The notes beneath the pieces were generated by a model that was not told the origin of the DNA, did not search any database, and saw nothing but the letters and a program-made list of their open reading frames with translations. From contig CAYXVG010000025.1 in NCBI GenBank assembly GCA_964468205.1, positions 1-64,000 of the forward strand: a stretch of 64,000 nucleotides of DNA, written 5' to 3'. The position numbers and the translations under genes were made by a program. This document shows positions 53,829 to 61,293 of this stretch, piece by piece. Within the stretch, counting starts at the first letter, position 1. Every line of letters begins with the position of its first letter. This DNA comes from CAWELS01 sp964468205 (GTDB lineage: Bacteria; Acidobacteriota; Terriglobia; Bryobacterales; Bryobacteraceae).

Positions 53829-56800
53829 TTAGAAGTGCAGGCGCAACGTGTACTGCATCTGCCTTCCCAGGTTGGCCTGAGTGACAGACCGGCCAAACTG
53901 TGGGTTGCCAACGGTCATGTTCGGCAGGCCCGGCACGAAGCTGTTGGTCAGGTTGTAGGCTTCCATGCGGAACTCCAGCCGCAGAGATTCTGTGATCTGA
54001 AAGAACTTCGCCACGCTGAGGTCAATGTTCCAGTTGCGGGAGCCTTTGACCCCGCCGTACTGCCAGGGGTTCATGCGCGGCGTATAGGCCGGCAGAATCT
54101 CAAACTTGCTCGTGTCGAAGTATCCCTCCCGGCTCGGATCGTCGATAGACGGGTCCCCGGAAGCGAGCGCTGGTCCGAAGCGGAGGTATTCGCCGGAAGC
54201 GACTGTCCAGACCGGACTGGCAGACCAGCCGCCGATCAGTAGGTCCAGGACCCTCGGGGCGTTGGATGCATATTGCCGGCCCTCGCCGAACGGCAACTCG
54301 AAGGTGCCGGCGAAGGTCATTCTGTGGCGCGGCTCTTTGCTGGGCATCATGGTGAACTGGTCCGCGTAGCGGTCAATATCATTGAAGAAGACGCCGGTCT
54401 TCTGCCGGGTATAGGCGTAGTTCCACATGAGTTGGAAGCCTTGGCTGAACTGTTTGCGAAGGCTGAGCGACAGTGCGTGGTAGCGGTCCTTGACGCCGGG
54501 AGTGTTGCGTTGGATGAGATCGAGGTACTGAGGATATGGCCGCAACTGGTAGACCGCGGGCACGTATGGATAGTTCCTCAGTATGCCCGGGAACTTCTCC
54601 ACCGGCTGGTAGTTGAGAAACGGATTCGGCGCCGGCTGCTCCGCCGCTGCCTTGTGAGTGTAAAGCAGTTGCGGATCCATCAGATTGAAGTTCTTGTCAT
54701 AAGGCAACCCGCGCCCGATGTTCAGTAAGTAGGTTGCTTCGACCAGGAAGTTCTCTCCCAGGAAGCGCTGCAAAGAGAGATTCAGACGGTCATTCACGCC
54801 CGTACGGAGTGTCGGGCTATCCCAAGTCACCGCATCGCCGAGTTGCGTGTAACGGCCATACGCCTTGCCCGCCGGCGGCAGGAGAGAAGGGAACGGTTCG
54901 CTCAGGGAAGCCCCGGGAACCCCTAGCGTATGCGGAGCCAGCGAAGTGCTCTGGCTGAAGCCGTAGAATCCGGGGTCGCTCGTGATCGTCTTGGAGACGA
55001 CGAGCGGGGGCACTACGTATCTTGCCCAGCCGGCGCGCAGCGACATTCTGTCCGTCAGACGGATGGAAGCTCCGACGCGCGGCAGGAAGACGTGCGGGTT
55101 GGCGCTGTACTTCCGGGGGTTGTCCGCGTCAGTGAAGTGGAAGGCCCCGTTGAAGGTGAACGGCTCGCCGTACATGGCCTCCACTAACGGGTGAAAGGCT
55201 GGCGGATTGGCCTGAAACTCCGGGATCGGATCGTTGAGATCCACCATCCGGGTGAGGCGGTGGTCCGGATCCATGGGCCCGGTTTCGTACTCATAGCGCA
55301 GCCCCAGGTTCAAAGTGATGCGCCGGCTTAACTTGAAATCATCCTGAAAGTAGAGGGCGTAGAAATTCACCCGGTTGTTTTGAGGCGCAATGGAGGAGGA
55401 CGAACCGGCTTCCGGCGCTCCCACCAGGAAACTCGCCCAAACGTCTCCGGTGAGTCCCCAGTTCGGGTTCTGAAATGTGTTCGCCGTGGGTGTGGGAGAA
55501 AAGCCGAAGCCCATCAGGTTCGGGAGGTGGACCTTGCCCAGGTGAAAACGAGATTCAAAACCGGCCTTCATATTGTGCGCGCCCTCCGTCCGCCTTACGC
55601 TGGCGTGGCCGCTGTAGTGGCTCGGCGTCTGCAACCAATAGAGGTCTTGGCCGAAGATCGCGTCACCCACATAGAGAGCCGGGTAATACAGTTTGGGCAG
55701 CCCCTGGAGGTAGGGCTTGTACCAGGGGTTGCCGGGCCAGAATTCGGCCAACTGCTGCTCGGTGATCTCGGAAGGCGGGGAGTCATAATTGTCCGCCAGG
55801 CTTGCATACCCAAAGCGGAAGGAGATCACCGTCTTCGGATCCTTGATCCAGACTGCATCGACGGCGGCGTTACGGTTGTTCATTACGCCCGCATTACTGT
55901 CACGCTGAGCTACCGAGCCTGAGTAGCGTTCCGGCGCGAGGTTGGTCTCCACCAGGCTGAAGCGTCCAAAGATACGCCAGGAGTCGTTCGGGTTCCAGTC
56001 GACGCGCTCGCTGAAGTTGAGGTAGCTTGTCTTCATCGGGAAGGTCTTTTTGAAATTCTGAAGACCCATCAGGGTGTCGCCCGGGTTGTTCGGCTGCCAG
56101 ATGTCCTGCATGAATCGCAGGGCCGCCGGGTCCAGGTTCGACGCCGGGATGATGTTACTGGGGAACGGCGCGCGGGTGACTGCGCCGGTGGCGGGATTCA
56201 CCTTCGTGGACCAGGGGTCAAAAACCGTCTGCTGGCCCCCGATCGCGTTCAGTGTCTGTGAGAAGTTACCCGTTCGCTCGAGGTCTGTCGGCAGCGTGAA
56301 GAAGTTGTTCAGAGGCTCGTTCATCTTCCACTGCTCATAGGATGTGAAGGCGAAGAGCTTGTTCCTGATGATCGGATTGCCGAGAGTCCCGCCCCAGATG
56401 TGGTTGCGCGACGTGCTCGATTGATGCGTGATGGAGTTCACCGCCGCGTTGAGCGCCGGGTTGCGCCCAAAGTAGTAGGCCGTCCCGTGGAACTCGTTCG
56501 TGCCGGATTTCATTCCCACGCTCAGGATGCCGCCCGCGCTGTGCCCGTACTCCGCATCCACGCTGTTTTGCTGCACATTGAACTCCTGCACGGCGTCCAT
56601 GGGTGGAGTGTAGGAGCCCTTCGGCCCGATTTGTACCGGTGTCCCGTCGATGTAGAGATCGTTTTGTCTTGAATTGCTTCCGCCGACGTCAATCGTACTG
56701 GAGGACCACATGAAGAACGGGTTGGCGTTGGCCGAAGCGTAAGCTCCCGTATAGCGGTTCACCACCAACGGGTCGAGTGTGGCCAACTGAAACGGGTTTC

Positions 56801-57281
56801 GTGCCATCACCGGCAGATCCTTCAACATGGTCTGGTTGATCGTCATGTCCATCGAACTGCTATTGAACTGCACTGCCGTCGCGGTATCCGATACCGTCAC
56901 GCTCGTCGACGTCCCTTTGATTTGAAGTTGCGGGTCGATCGTGATGTCCGCGCGCACCTGTACGAGGAACTTCGTGTGTTCGAAGATCTCGAATCCGGAC
57001 GCCTCCGCGCGTAGAACGTAGGTGCCTGGTGAGACGAGGTCGAATAGGAACCGTCCCCCGGCGTCCGATTCGGCCGACGCGGTAGCGCCGGTGTTCTGAT
57101 TACTGAGAGTGACCTTGGCGTCGGGAATTGCGGACCCGCTGGGGTCCGAAACCACGCCCTGCACTTTGGCCCGGTACTCCTGTGCAAGCATGGTTGCGCT
57201 TGCCAGCGTGATGAGAACCACGATTGCCAGCGCGCCTCGGATTGGATTGAGAAGAATGATACGGAAAAACATTTCTGTCAA
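53829..57281 (-). CDS. Oar-like TonB-dependent receptor with carboxypeptidase-regulatory domain
   Basis: About 1150 residues: signal peptide or hydrophobic leader (about 9-33), carboxypeptidase-regulatory domain (about 37-125), plug (about 125-265; DAVQEFNVQQNSVDAEYGHSAGG and MKSGTNEFHG) and barrel to the terminal Phe (YTLRLHF). Strongly similar throughout to the receptor at 28-3486. Its start overlaps the tetR stop (ATGA), an unusual direct coupling of regulator and receptor. With the GH172-like and CocE-type enzymes downstream, it likely imports the product of their action or the polymer they process. Confidence 0.9.
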   Translation of the reverse strand: MTEMFFRIILLNPIRGALAIVVLITLASATMLAQEYRAKVQGVVSDPSGSAIPDAKVTLSNQNTGATASAESDAGGRFLFDLVSPGTYVLRAEASGFEIFEHTKFLVQVRADITIDPQLQIKGTSTSVTVSDTATAVQFNSSSMDMTINQTMLKDLPVMARNPFQLATLDPLVVNRYTGAYASANANPFFMWSSSTIDVGGSNSRQNDLYIDGTPVQIGPKGSYTPPMDAVQEFNVQQNSVDAEYGHSAGGILSVGMKSGTNEFHGTAYYFGRNPALNAAVNSITHQSSTSRNHIWGGTLGNPIIRNKLFAFTSYEQWKMNEPLNNFFTLPTDLERTGNFSQTLNAIGGQQTVFDPWSTKVNPATGAVTRAPFPSNIIPASNLDPAALRFMQDIWQPNNPGDTLMGLQNFKKTFPMKTSYLNFSERVDWNPNDSWRIFGRFSLVETNLAPERYSGSVAQRDSNAGVMNNRNAAVDAVWIKDPKTVISFRFGYASLADNYDSPPSEITEQQLAEFWPGNPWYKPYLQGLPKLYYPALYVGDAIFGQDLYWLQTPSHYSGHASVRRTEGAHNMKAGFESRFHLGKVHLPNLMGFGFSPTPTANTFQNPNWGLTGDVWASFLVGAPEAGSSSSIAPQNNRVNFYALYFQDDFKLSRRITLNLGLRYEYETGPMDPDHRLTRMVDLNDPIPEFQANPPAFHPLVEAMYGEPFTFNGAFHFTDADNPRKYSANPHVFLPRVGASIRLTDRMSLRAGWARYVVPPLVVSKTITSDPGFYGFSQSTSLAPHTLGVPGASLSEPFPSLLPPAGKAYGRYTQLGDAVTWDSPTLRTGVNDRLNLSLQRFLGENFLVEATYLLNIGRGLPYDKNFNLMDPQLLYTHKAAAEQPAPNPFLNYQPVEKFPGILRNYPYVPAVYQLRPYPQYLDLIQRNTPGVKDRYHALSLSLRKQFSQGFQLMWNYAYTRQKTGVFFNDIDRYADQFTMMPSKEPRHRMTFAGTFELPFGEGRQYASNAPRVLDLLIGGWSASPVWTVASGEYLRFGPALASGDPSIDDPSREGYFDTSKFEILPAYTPRMNPWQYGGVKGSRNWNIDLSVAKFFQITESLRLEFRMEAYNLTNSFVPGLPNMTVGNPQFGRSVTQANLGRQMQYTLRLHF

Positions 57282-58015
57282 CTCCTTCGCGGGGATTCGA
57301 CTGTGGGTTGGAATGTTATGGCGGCCTCCGAATCACCGGTAGAAGAGTTCGGCGATGAGGGAAGCGAATCACGTTTCAACTGGCCTCGCGAGCGCAAACC
57401 TGCCGCGCCGAACGAGATCAGCTCGTCGAGAAAGAGCTCGGGGGTGTCGAGGAGGTTCTGGCCGGGATGCATCTGTTCTATGTCCTGGCTGTGGAAGAGG
57501 GTGTACACCACACCACCGAATAGATAGTGGATCCAGAAGAAGAGCTGGCTTTCGCCGGCGTTTGGCTCCGCCCGTCCTGCGGCTTTGACGAATCGTTGAA
57601 TCAGGCTGGTGTAGAGGTTCTGGACGAACTCACTGAGTTGCTCGTCCGGTTCGCTCTGCAATCTGCCGACGAGCAGGATGAAATTGCGGTTCGTCTGCCA
57701 GGCTCGCACCATCGGCTCAAAGAGGGCATGGAGGACAGCTTCCAGCGTCAACGCTCCTTCACCGGCTGCCGCCTCCGCCTCGTCGAGCAACCGGAGGCGC
57801 TCTTGGTTCAAAGGTTCAAAACATCGTTCAAAGACAGCTCGGACAAGGGCGTCCTTCGAGCGGAAATGGTAATTCACCGCCGCTATGTTGACTTCCGCCA
57901 ACGCCGTGATCTCCTTGAGCGAAGTGCCCCGGATCCCCTGTACAGCGAAAAGAGTCTCCGCCGCATCCAGAATCCGTTCACCAGTTGTCATGGTTCTGCT
58001 CTTAGAGGTATTCAT
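57278..58015 (-). CDS. TetR-family transcriptional regulator
   Basis: A 245-residue repressor-type regulator. The N-terminal HTH (about 10-56) is canonical: TGERILDAAETLFAVQGIRGTSLKEITALAEVNIAAVNYHFRSKDALV. The rest is an all-helical ligand/dimer domain with WQTNRNFILLVGRLQSE and FFWIHYLFGGVVYTL, like the CecR/YbiH-type C-terminal fold. The last 30 residues are Ser/Pro-rich. ATG at 58015 follows an AGAGGA motif; an in-frame ATG at 58057 falls inside the operator palindrome, which argues against it. It directly precedes and overlaps the receptor gene. Confidence 0.88.
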   Translation of the reverse strand: MNTSKSRTMTTGERILDAAETLFAVQGIRGTSLKEITALAEVNIAAVNYHFRSKDALVRAVFERCFEPLNQERLRLLDEAEAAAGEGALTLEAVLHALFEPMVRAWQTNRNFILLVGRLQSEPDEQLSEFVQNLYTSLIQRFVKAAGRAEPNAGESQLFFWIHYLFGGVVYTLFHSQDIEQMHPGQNLLDTPELFLDELISFGAAGLRSRGQLKRDSLPSSPNSSTGDSEAAITFQPTVESPRRS

Positions 58016-58047
58016 CGGGAGCAAGTCCTCTTGCACCGGCCCGATTA

Positions 58048-58072
58048 AAATGTTCACTTCAATCGAACATTT
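58048..58072. promoter_or_regulatory. Palindromic operator candidate upstream of tetR
   Basis: AAATGTTC (58048-58055), 9 nt, GAACATTT (58065-58072): a perfect 8-bp inverted repeat, AT-rich in an otherwise GC-rich region, centred 45 nt upstream of the tetR start. Size and symmetry are typical of TetR-family operators. TTTAAT on the minus strand lies at the edge and could be part of a -10 element. Autoregulation of the whole five-gene unit is the natural reading. Confidence 0.6.
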
Positions 58073-58534
58073 GAATTATGCGCTTGAATCGCGGAGCTGT
58101 CAAGCAATTTCGACTCTGAGAGTCCTTGACGCGTGGGCGTGGATTCTGGACTGGCGGGCCGTGCTTTCCTGGCCTTCTTGATAAGTACTTGTTATTGTTG
58201 AACATATTGGAATCACACGCAGGGCGGCTACCTGTCTCGGGATCTTGCATCGACCGAGAACAGCCCGTGGTTCGTCACTTTCCGTGCCAACAGAAGTGAG
58301 ACACCCGTCCTGCCCTTGCCCCTGCTTGGCTGATGACAAGGTGACGGCTCGCTTCAGTCGGCCAACCGCAACTTGGAACAATGGAGCCGCTGTACGGCGC
58401 TACCATCCGGCGGTTAGCTTTGGACCCCGGGTATAATCCTAGTCGCGGGGGGACCTCCTCCTACGGCCCGCTTTGGGTTCGTTTCGCGTTTTCTTGCCCG
58501 CGGGCAGTTTTTTACACGACAGGCAAATAAGCGG

Positions 58535-58649
58535 GGTCTTGCGTCACGCCCCTCTGGGGCGGCGCGGCAAGCCCCATGAAAACAGTAGGTTACGGCCAGT
58601 ATGGAAGGTCCGCCGAGTGTGACGCAAGCGTGCGGTGTGACGCAAGACC
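58535..58649. repeat. 13-bp inverted repeat with an extra direct copy and inner hairpin
   Basis: GGTCTTGCGTCAC (58535-58547) is the exact reverse complement of GTGACGCAAGACC (58637-58649). GTGTGACGCAAG occurs twice in direct orientation (58617-58628 and 58635-58646). Just inside the left arm, CGCCCC-TCT-GGGGCG (58547-58561) forms a tight hairpin. Looks like a small decayed mobile or REP-type element. Confidence 0.5.
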
Positions 58650-58946
58650 GCGCTAAACGCGGCGCCACAGCCGTTCCGGCCGCGGTCTTCCGGCGGAGGG
58701 AGCGTCCCGGCAGCGGGGTGTTGGCGCTCCTCGAAACAGCGAGTCACAACCGTTTGCGGATTATCGCAACCCGCCCGGTGCCGGGCCAGCCGGTCGCGTC
58801 ATGCCGTTCGGCAGTTCACGCATTGATCCGATGAAGCTCGGACAAGCGATATTCCAGGTCCTCCAGAGTATGTGCGAACGAATTCTGAGGAGTGACGACT
58901 CGGCGTGGCGGGACTCAGTGAGCCGCCATGTATCACGGAGGGCCGG

Positions 58947-59014
58947 AACTGGGAAACACGCGGCCTGTCCCCGGGTTTTGAGAACTGGGAAACACGCGGC
59001 CTGTCCCCGGGTTT
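58947..59014. repeat. Tandem 32-bp repeat, two copies with 36-nt period (REP-like)
   Basis: Positions 58947-58978 and 58983-59014 are identical 32-mers containing GGGAAACACGCGGCCTGTCC followed by CCGGGTTT. Three or four partial CCCCGGGTTT copies follow up to about 59075. The core resembles the CGTGGTCTGTCCCC-type REP sequences often found with RAYT/IS200-like transposases; no transposase is present here. Resemblance is from memory and not checked. Confidence 0.6.
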
Positions 59015-59097
59015 CCCAGGTTTCCCCCCGGGTTTCCCCGGGTTTCCTGTTTGAATGTCCCCGGGTTTTGCCGGGTCTTGGAAGGGGTGCGGGGTTG

Positions 59098-59174
<77 letters not shown>

Positions 59175-59203
59175 GAGGGTAGGAAAACTACGTCGGTGTT
59201 CGT

Positions 59204-59233
59204 ATGTTAGCAAATTCCGGATGCCCACTACAA
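59204..59233 (-). promoter_or_regulatory. Candidate promoter of tRNA-Asp
   Basis: On the minus strand TTGTAG (59233-59228), 18 nt, TAACAT (59209-59204), 29 nt before the mature 5' end. Both hexamers match four of six consensus bases. Confidence 0.4.
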
Positions 59234-59370
59234 CTGGAATCGAATGGTGATGTCATTGAATCGATCCCACCGCCGGCATGGGGGGCAGGTTCCGGGACCA
59301 CCCGGGAGCCGACGAAATGTAGAGCGACGAGGAAGAAACTCCGCTCGTCGAAATTCCCGCAACCTGGGTG

Positions 59371-59400
59371 TTGCGTCAATGATGAGTGCGCTGGTATAGT
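59371..59400 (+). promoter_or_regulatory. Candidate promoter for the SMP-30 lipoprotein gene
   Basis: TTGCGT (59371-59376), 18 nt, TATAGT (59395-59400). Four and five of six consensus bases. It lies about 160 nt before the lipoprotein start and 84 nt before the short upstream ORF. Confidence 0.4.
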
Positions 59401-59483
59401 TTCCGGAAGTACATGCTAAACGGATTCACCGCCCCTGGGGTCTGGGCAGACACCGGCGGCTGAATCGATGGAGGAGCGTTTTC

Positions 59484-59585
59484 ATGTTGACCGGGCTGGC
59501 TTCTCTGGCGCGGAGGCGGGCAGCGGCCGAACACCGGAATGAAAACCGTGTAGAATCATGCTCATGCACAAACACGCTGTTTTAG
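59484..59585 (+). CDS. Possible 33-residue upstream ORF overlapping the lipoprotein start
   Basis: ATG after GGAGGAG (59470-59476) with 7-nt spacing, 33 codons, stopping 28 nt inside the SMP-30 gene in another frame. The peptide is Arg/Ala-rich at first and ends with Cys/Thr residues; it has no recognisable identity. The SMP-30 start has no strong site of its own, so the short ORF may deliver ribosomes by coupling. Could be chance. Confidence 0.3.
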   Translation: MLTGLASLARRRAAAEHRNENRVESCSCTNTLF

Positions 59586-60577
59586 CTACTCTCGTGGCGG
59601 GGTTGCTGATCGCCGGCTGTGGCCGGACGGACGGCCCGGCCACAACGGAACCGGAGGTGGAGGCAGTGGGTGAAATTGTGAGGGTGGACCCGGCGGTGGG
59701 AGCGATTGTGCCGGCTGATGCGAAGATCGAGAAGCTGGCCGGAGGGTTCCAGTTCACCGAAGGTCCCGTGTGGATGCCGGACGGCTTCCTCCTGTTCAGC
59801 GATATACCGGCGAACGTGATCCGGAAATGGGAGCCTTCCGGCGAGGTGAGCGTTTTCTTGGAGAACGCCGGCTACGACAAGGATGACGCGGCGGAGGGCG
59901 CCTTCATCGGCACGAACGGGCTGACCTTGGACGCCGAGGGCAGGCTGGTGATGTGCGAGCACGGGTCCGGCCGGGTGACGCGGCTCGAGGAAAATGGGTC
60001 AAGGACGGTACTGGCCGCGGAGTGGGAGGGAAAGCGGCTCAACAGTCCGAATGACGCTGTTTTCAAGTCCGATGGATCGCTTTATTTCACCGACCCGCCC
60101 TACGGGCTGCCACGGCCGGAGATGCGGGAACTCGATTTCACGGGGATCTTCCGGATCAAGGACGGCAAGCTCGAGCTGCTCGGCAAGGAACTCACGCGTC
60201 CGAACGGCTTGGCGTTCTCGCCCGACGAATCGGTGCTGTATGTGGCGAACTCGGATCCGGAACGGAAGATTTGGATGAAGTACGAAATGGCCGCCGATGG
60301 CACTCTGGGACCCGGGTCGGTATTCAAGGATGTTACGGCGGAGACCGCAGACGGCCTGCCTGACGGTCTGAAGGTTGACCAGAACGGGACGCTGTACTGC
60401 ACGGGGCCGGGCGGCATCTGGATCTTCTCACCGGACGGCGGCCACCTCGGCACGATCAAGCCGCCAGAGACACCGGCGAATCTGCACTGGGGCGACGCGG
60501 ACGGCAAGACGTTATATATGACTGCGCGGACAGGGCTTTACCGGATCGCGCTGAACGTTCCGGGTATCCGGCCGTAA
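59558..60577 (+). CDS. SMP-30/gluconolactonase-type lipoprotein
   Basis: A 339-residue lipoprotein: lipobox LIAGC with Cys21, a short linker and a six-bladed beta-propeller of the SMP-30/gluconolactonase/LRE-like family. Metal-ligand positions are suggested by Glu68 in FTEGPVW, Asn-Asp in NSPNDAVF and Asp in YVANSD. Likely hydrolyses sugar lactones outside the cytoplasm. Two ATG codons 6 nt apart could start it; both keep the lipobox. Confidence 0.88.
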   Translation: MLMHKHAVLATLVAGLLIAGCGRTDGPATTEPEVEAVGEIVRVDPAVGAIVPADAKIEKLAGGFQFTEGPVWMPDGFLLFSDIPANVIRKWEPSGEVSVFLENAGYDKDDAAEGAFIGTNGLTLDAEGRLVMCEHGSGRVTRLEENGSRTVLAAEWEGKRLNSPNDAVFKSDGSLYFTDPPYGLPRPEMRELDFTGIFRIKDGKLELLGKELTRPNGLAFSPDESVLYVANSDPERKIWMKYEMAADGTLGPGSVFKDVTAETADGLPDGLKVDQNGTLYCTGPGGIWIFSPDGGHLGTIKPPETPANLHWGDADGKTLYMTARTGLYRIALNVPGIRP

Positions 60578-60682
60578 GCAGCGGGGCAGGGAAGGGCGTT
60601 TCGCCTAAGGCGTTTCCTCGCCGCCGATAGCACTAAAGTCCCATCCGGGCGGCGCCGATAGCTTCAGTGGAGAGTTATCGGT

Positions 60683-61285
60683 ATGAACCTGCGAAACATT
60701 TTGAGAAGCGCACTTGCGGCTGGCATGACCGTGTTTCTGCCGGCTATTTGTCTGGCGGGGGGCGATCCGTCCCAGGTGGAGTATCTGGAAGGAACGGTGG
60801 TCACGATTCCTTCGGGTACGGAGGGAGCCTTCGATCTGACGGACTCGTCGAAGCTGCAGTTCCACTATTCGGGCACGTCATGGGACGTCCCATATGAGAG
60901 TATCGTGAGCTACGAGTGGAGCCGTCCGGCCGAGGGTTTCGGCGAGCAGGTCACGCACGGGGCCGATCAAGTGGGGCGCGCCGTGATGCCGATGCTCTAC
61001 AAGACTAAGTTTCTCACCATCGGTTTTCAGGGTGACGGTGGCCGCGAGCAAGCGGTCTTTCGGGTACCTAAGGAGATGGTCTCTGCCGCGGACCCGGTCT
61101 TGAAGAACTGGGTCAAACGGAACAGCTCGGTTCCGGTAGCGAATCTCGCGGTGGATGAGAGCGGGACCTGGTGGGGAAACCGGTACTGGAAGACGTCGCG
61201 GAACAAGCACCTATGGGAGAAGGCCGAAGAGTCGCCAAAGCCGGGGGCCGAAGGAGTTGAAGTGGCCGCACGCGAGGACGAGTAG
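60683..61285 (+). CDS. Exported hypothetical protein
   Basis: A 200-residue protein with a signal peptide (about 1-25, ICLAGG), then a beta-rich domain with TVVTIPSGTEGAFDLTDSSKLQF and VPYESIVSYEW. The pattern suggests a PH-like or lipid-facing beta fold (a phrase such as YESIVSYEW occurs in several acidobacterial hypotheticals). The last 30 residues are charged. No function can be assigned. It is convergent with the SEL1 gene, with stops 8 nt apart. Confidence 0.6.
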   Translation: MNLRNILRSALAAGMTVFLPAICLAGGDPSQVEYLEGTVVTIPSGTEGAFDLTDSSKLQFHYSGTSWDVPYESIVSYEWSRPAEGFGEQVTHGADQVGRAVMPMLYKTKFLTIGFQGDGGREQAVFRVPKEMVSAADPVLKNWVKRNSSVPVANLAVDESGTWWGNRYWKTSRNKHLWEKAEESPKPGAEGVEVAAREDE

Positions 61286-61293
61286 TCTCTCCG

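Larger units (their letters stand above)
58073..59097. other. 1-kb gene-free, repeat-containing intergenic region
   Basis: No convincing gene on either strand; the short open frames are Arg/Pro/Ser-rich and lack ribosome-binding sites. The right half holds the inverted and direct repeats listed below and many copies of a CCCCGGGTTT-like motif, and it abuts the 3' end of tRNA-Asp. TATAAT occurs at 58432-58437 without a good -35. Confidence 0.6.
59175..59483. other. Intergenic region between tRNA-Asp and the SMP-30 gene
   Basis: About 310 nt with no gene apparent. It holds the two divergent promoter candidates (tRNA on the minus strand, SMP-30 on the plus strand). Codon-like stretches on either strand lack ribosome-binding sites. 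Confidence 0.5.

Noticed and set aside
58100..58381. 93-codon minus-strand frame in the intergenic region
   Set aside because: No ribosome-binding site, no domain, mixed composition; it would also precede tetR across the operator.
58947..59075. CRISPR array
   Set aside because: Only two full 32-mers, separated by 4 nt; no spacer-length unique sequence and no cas genes.
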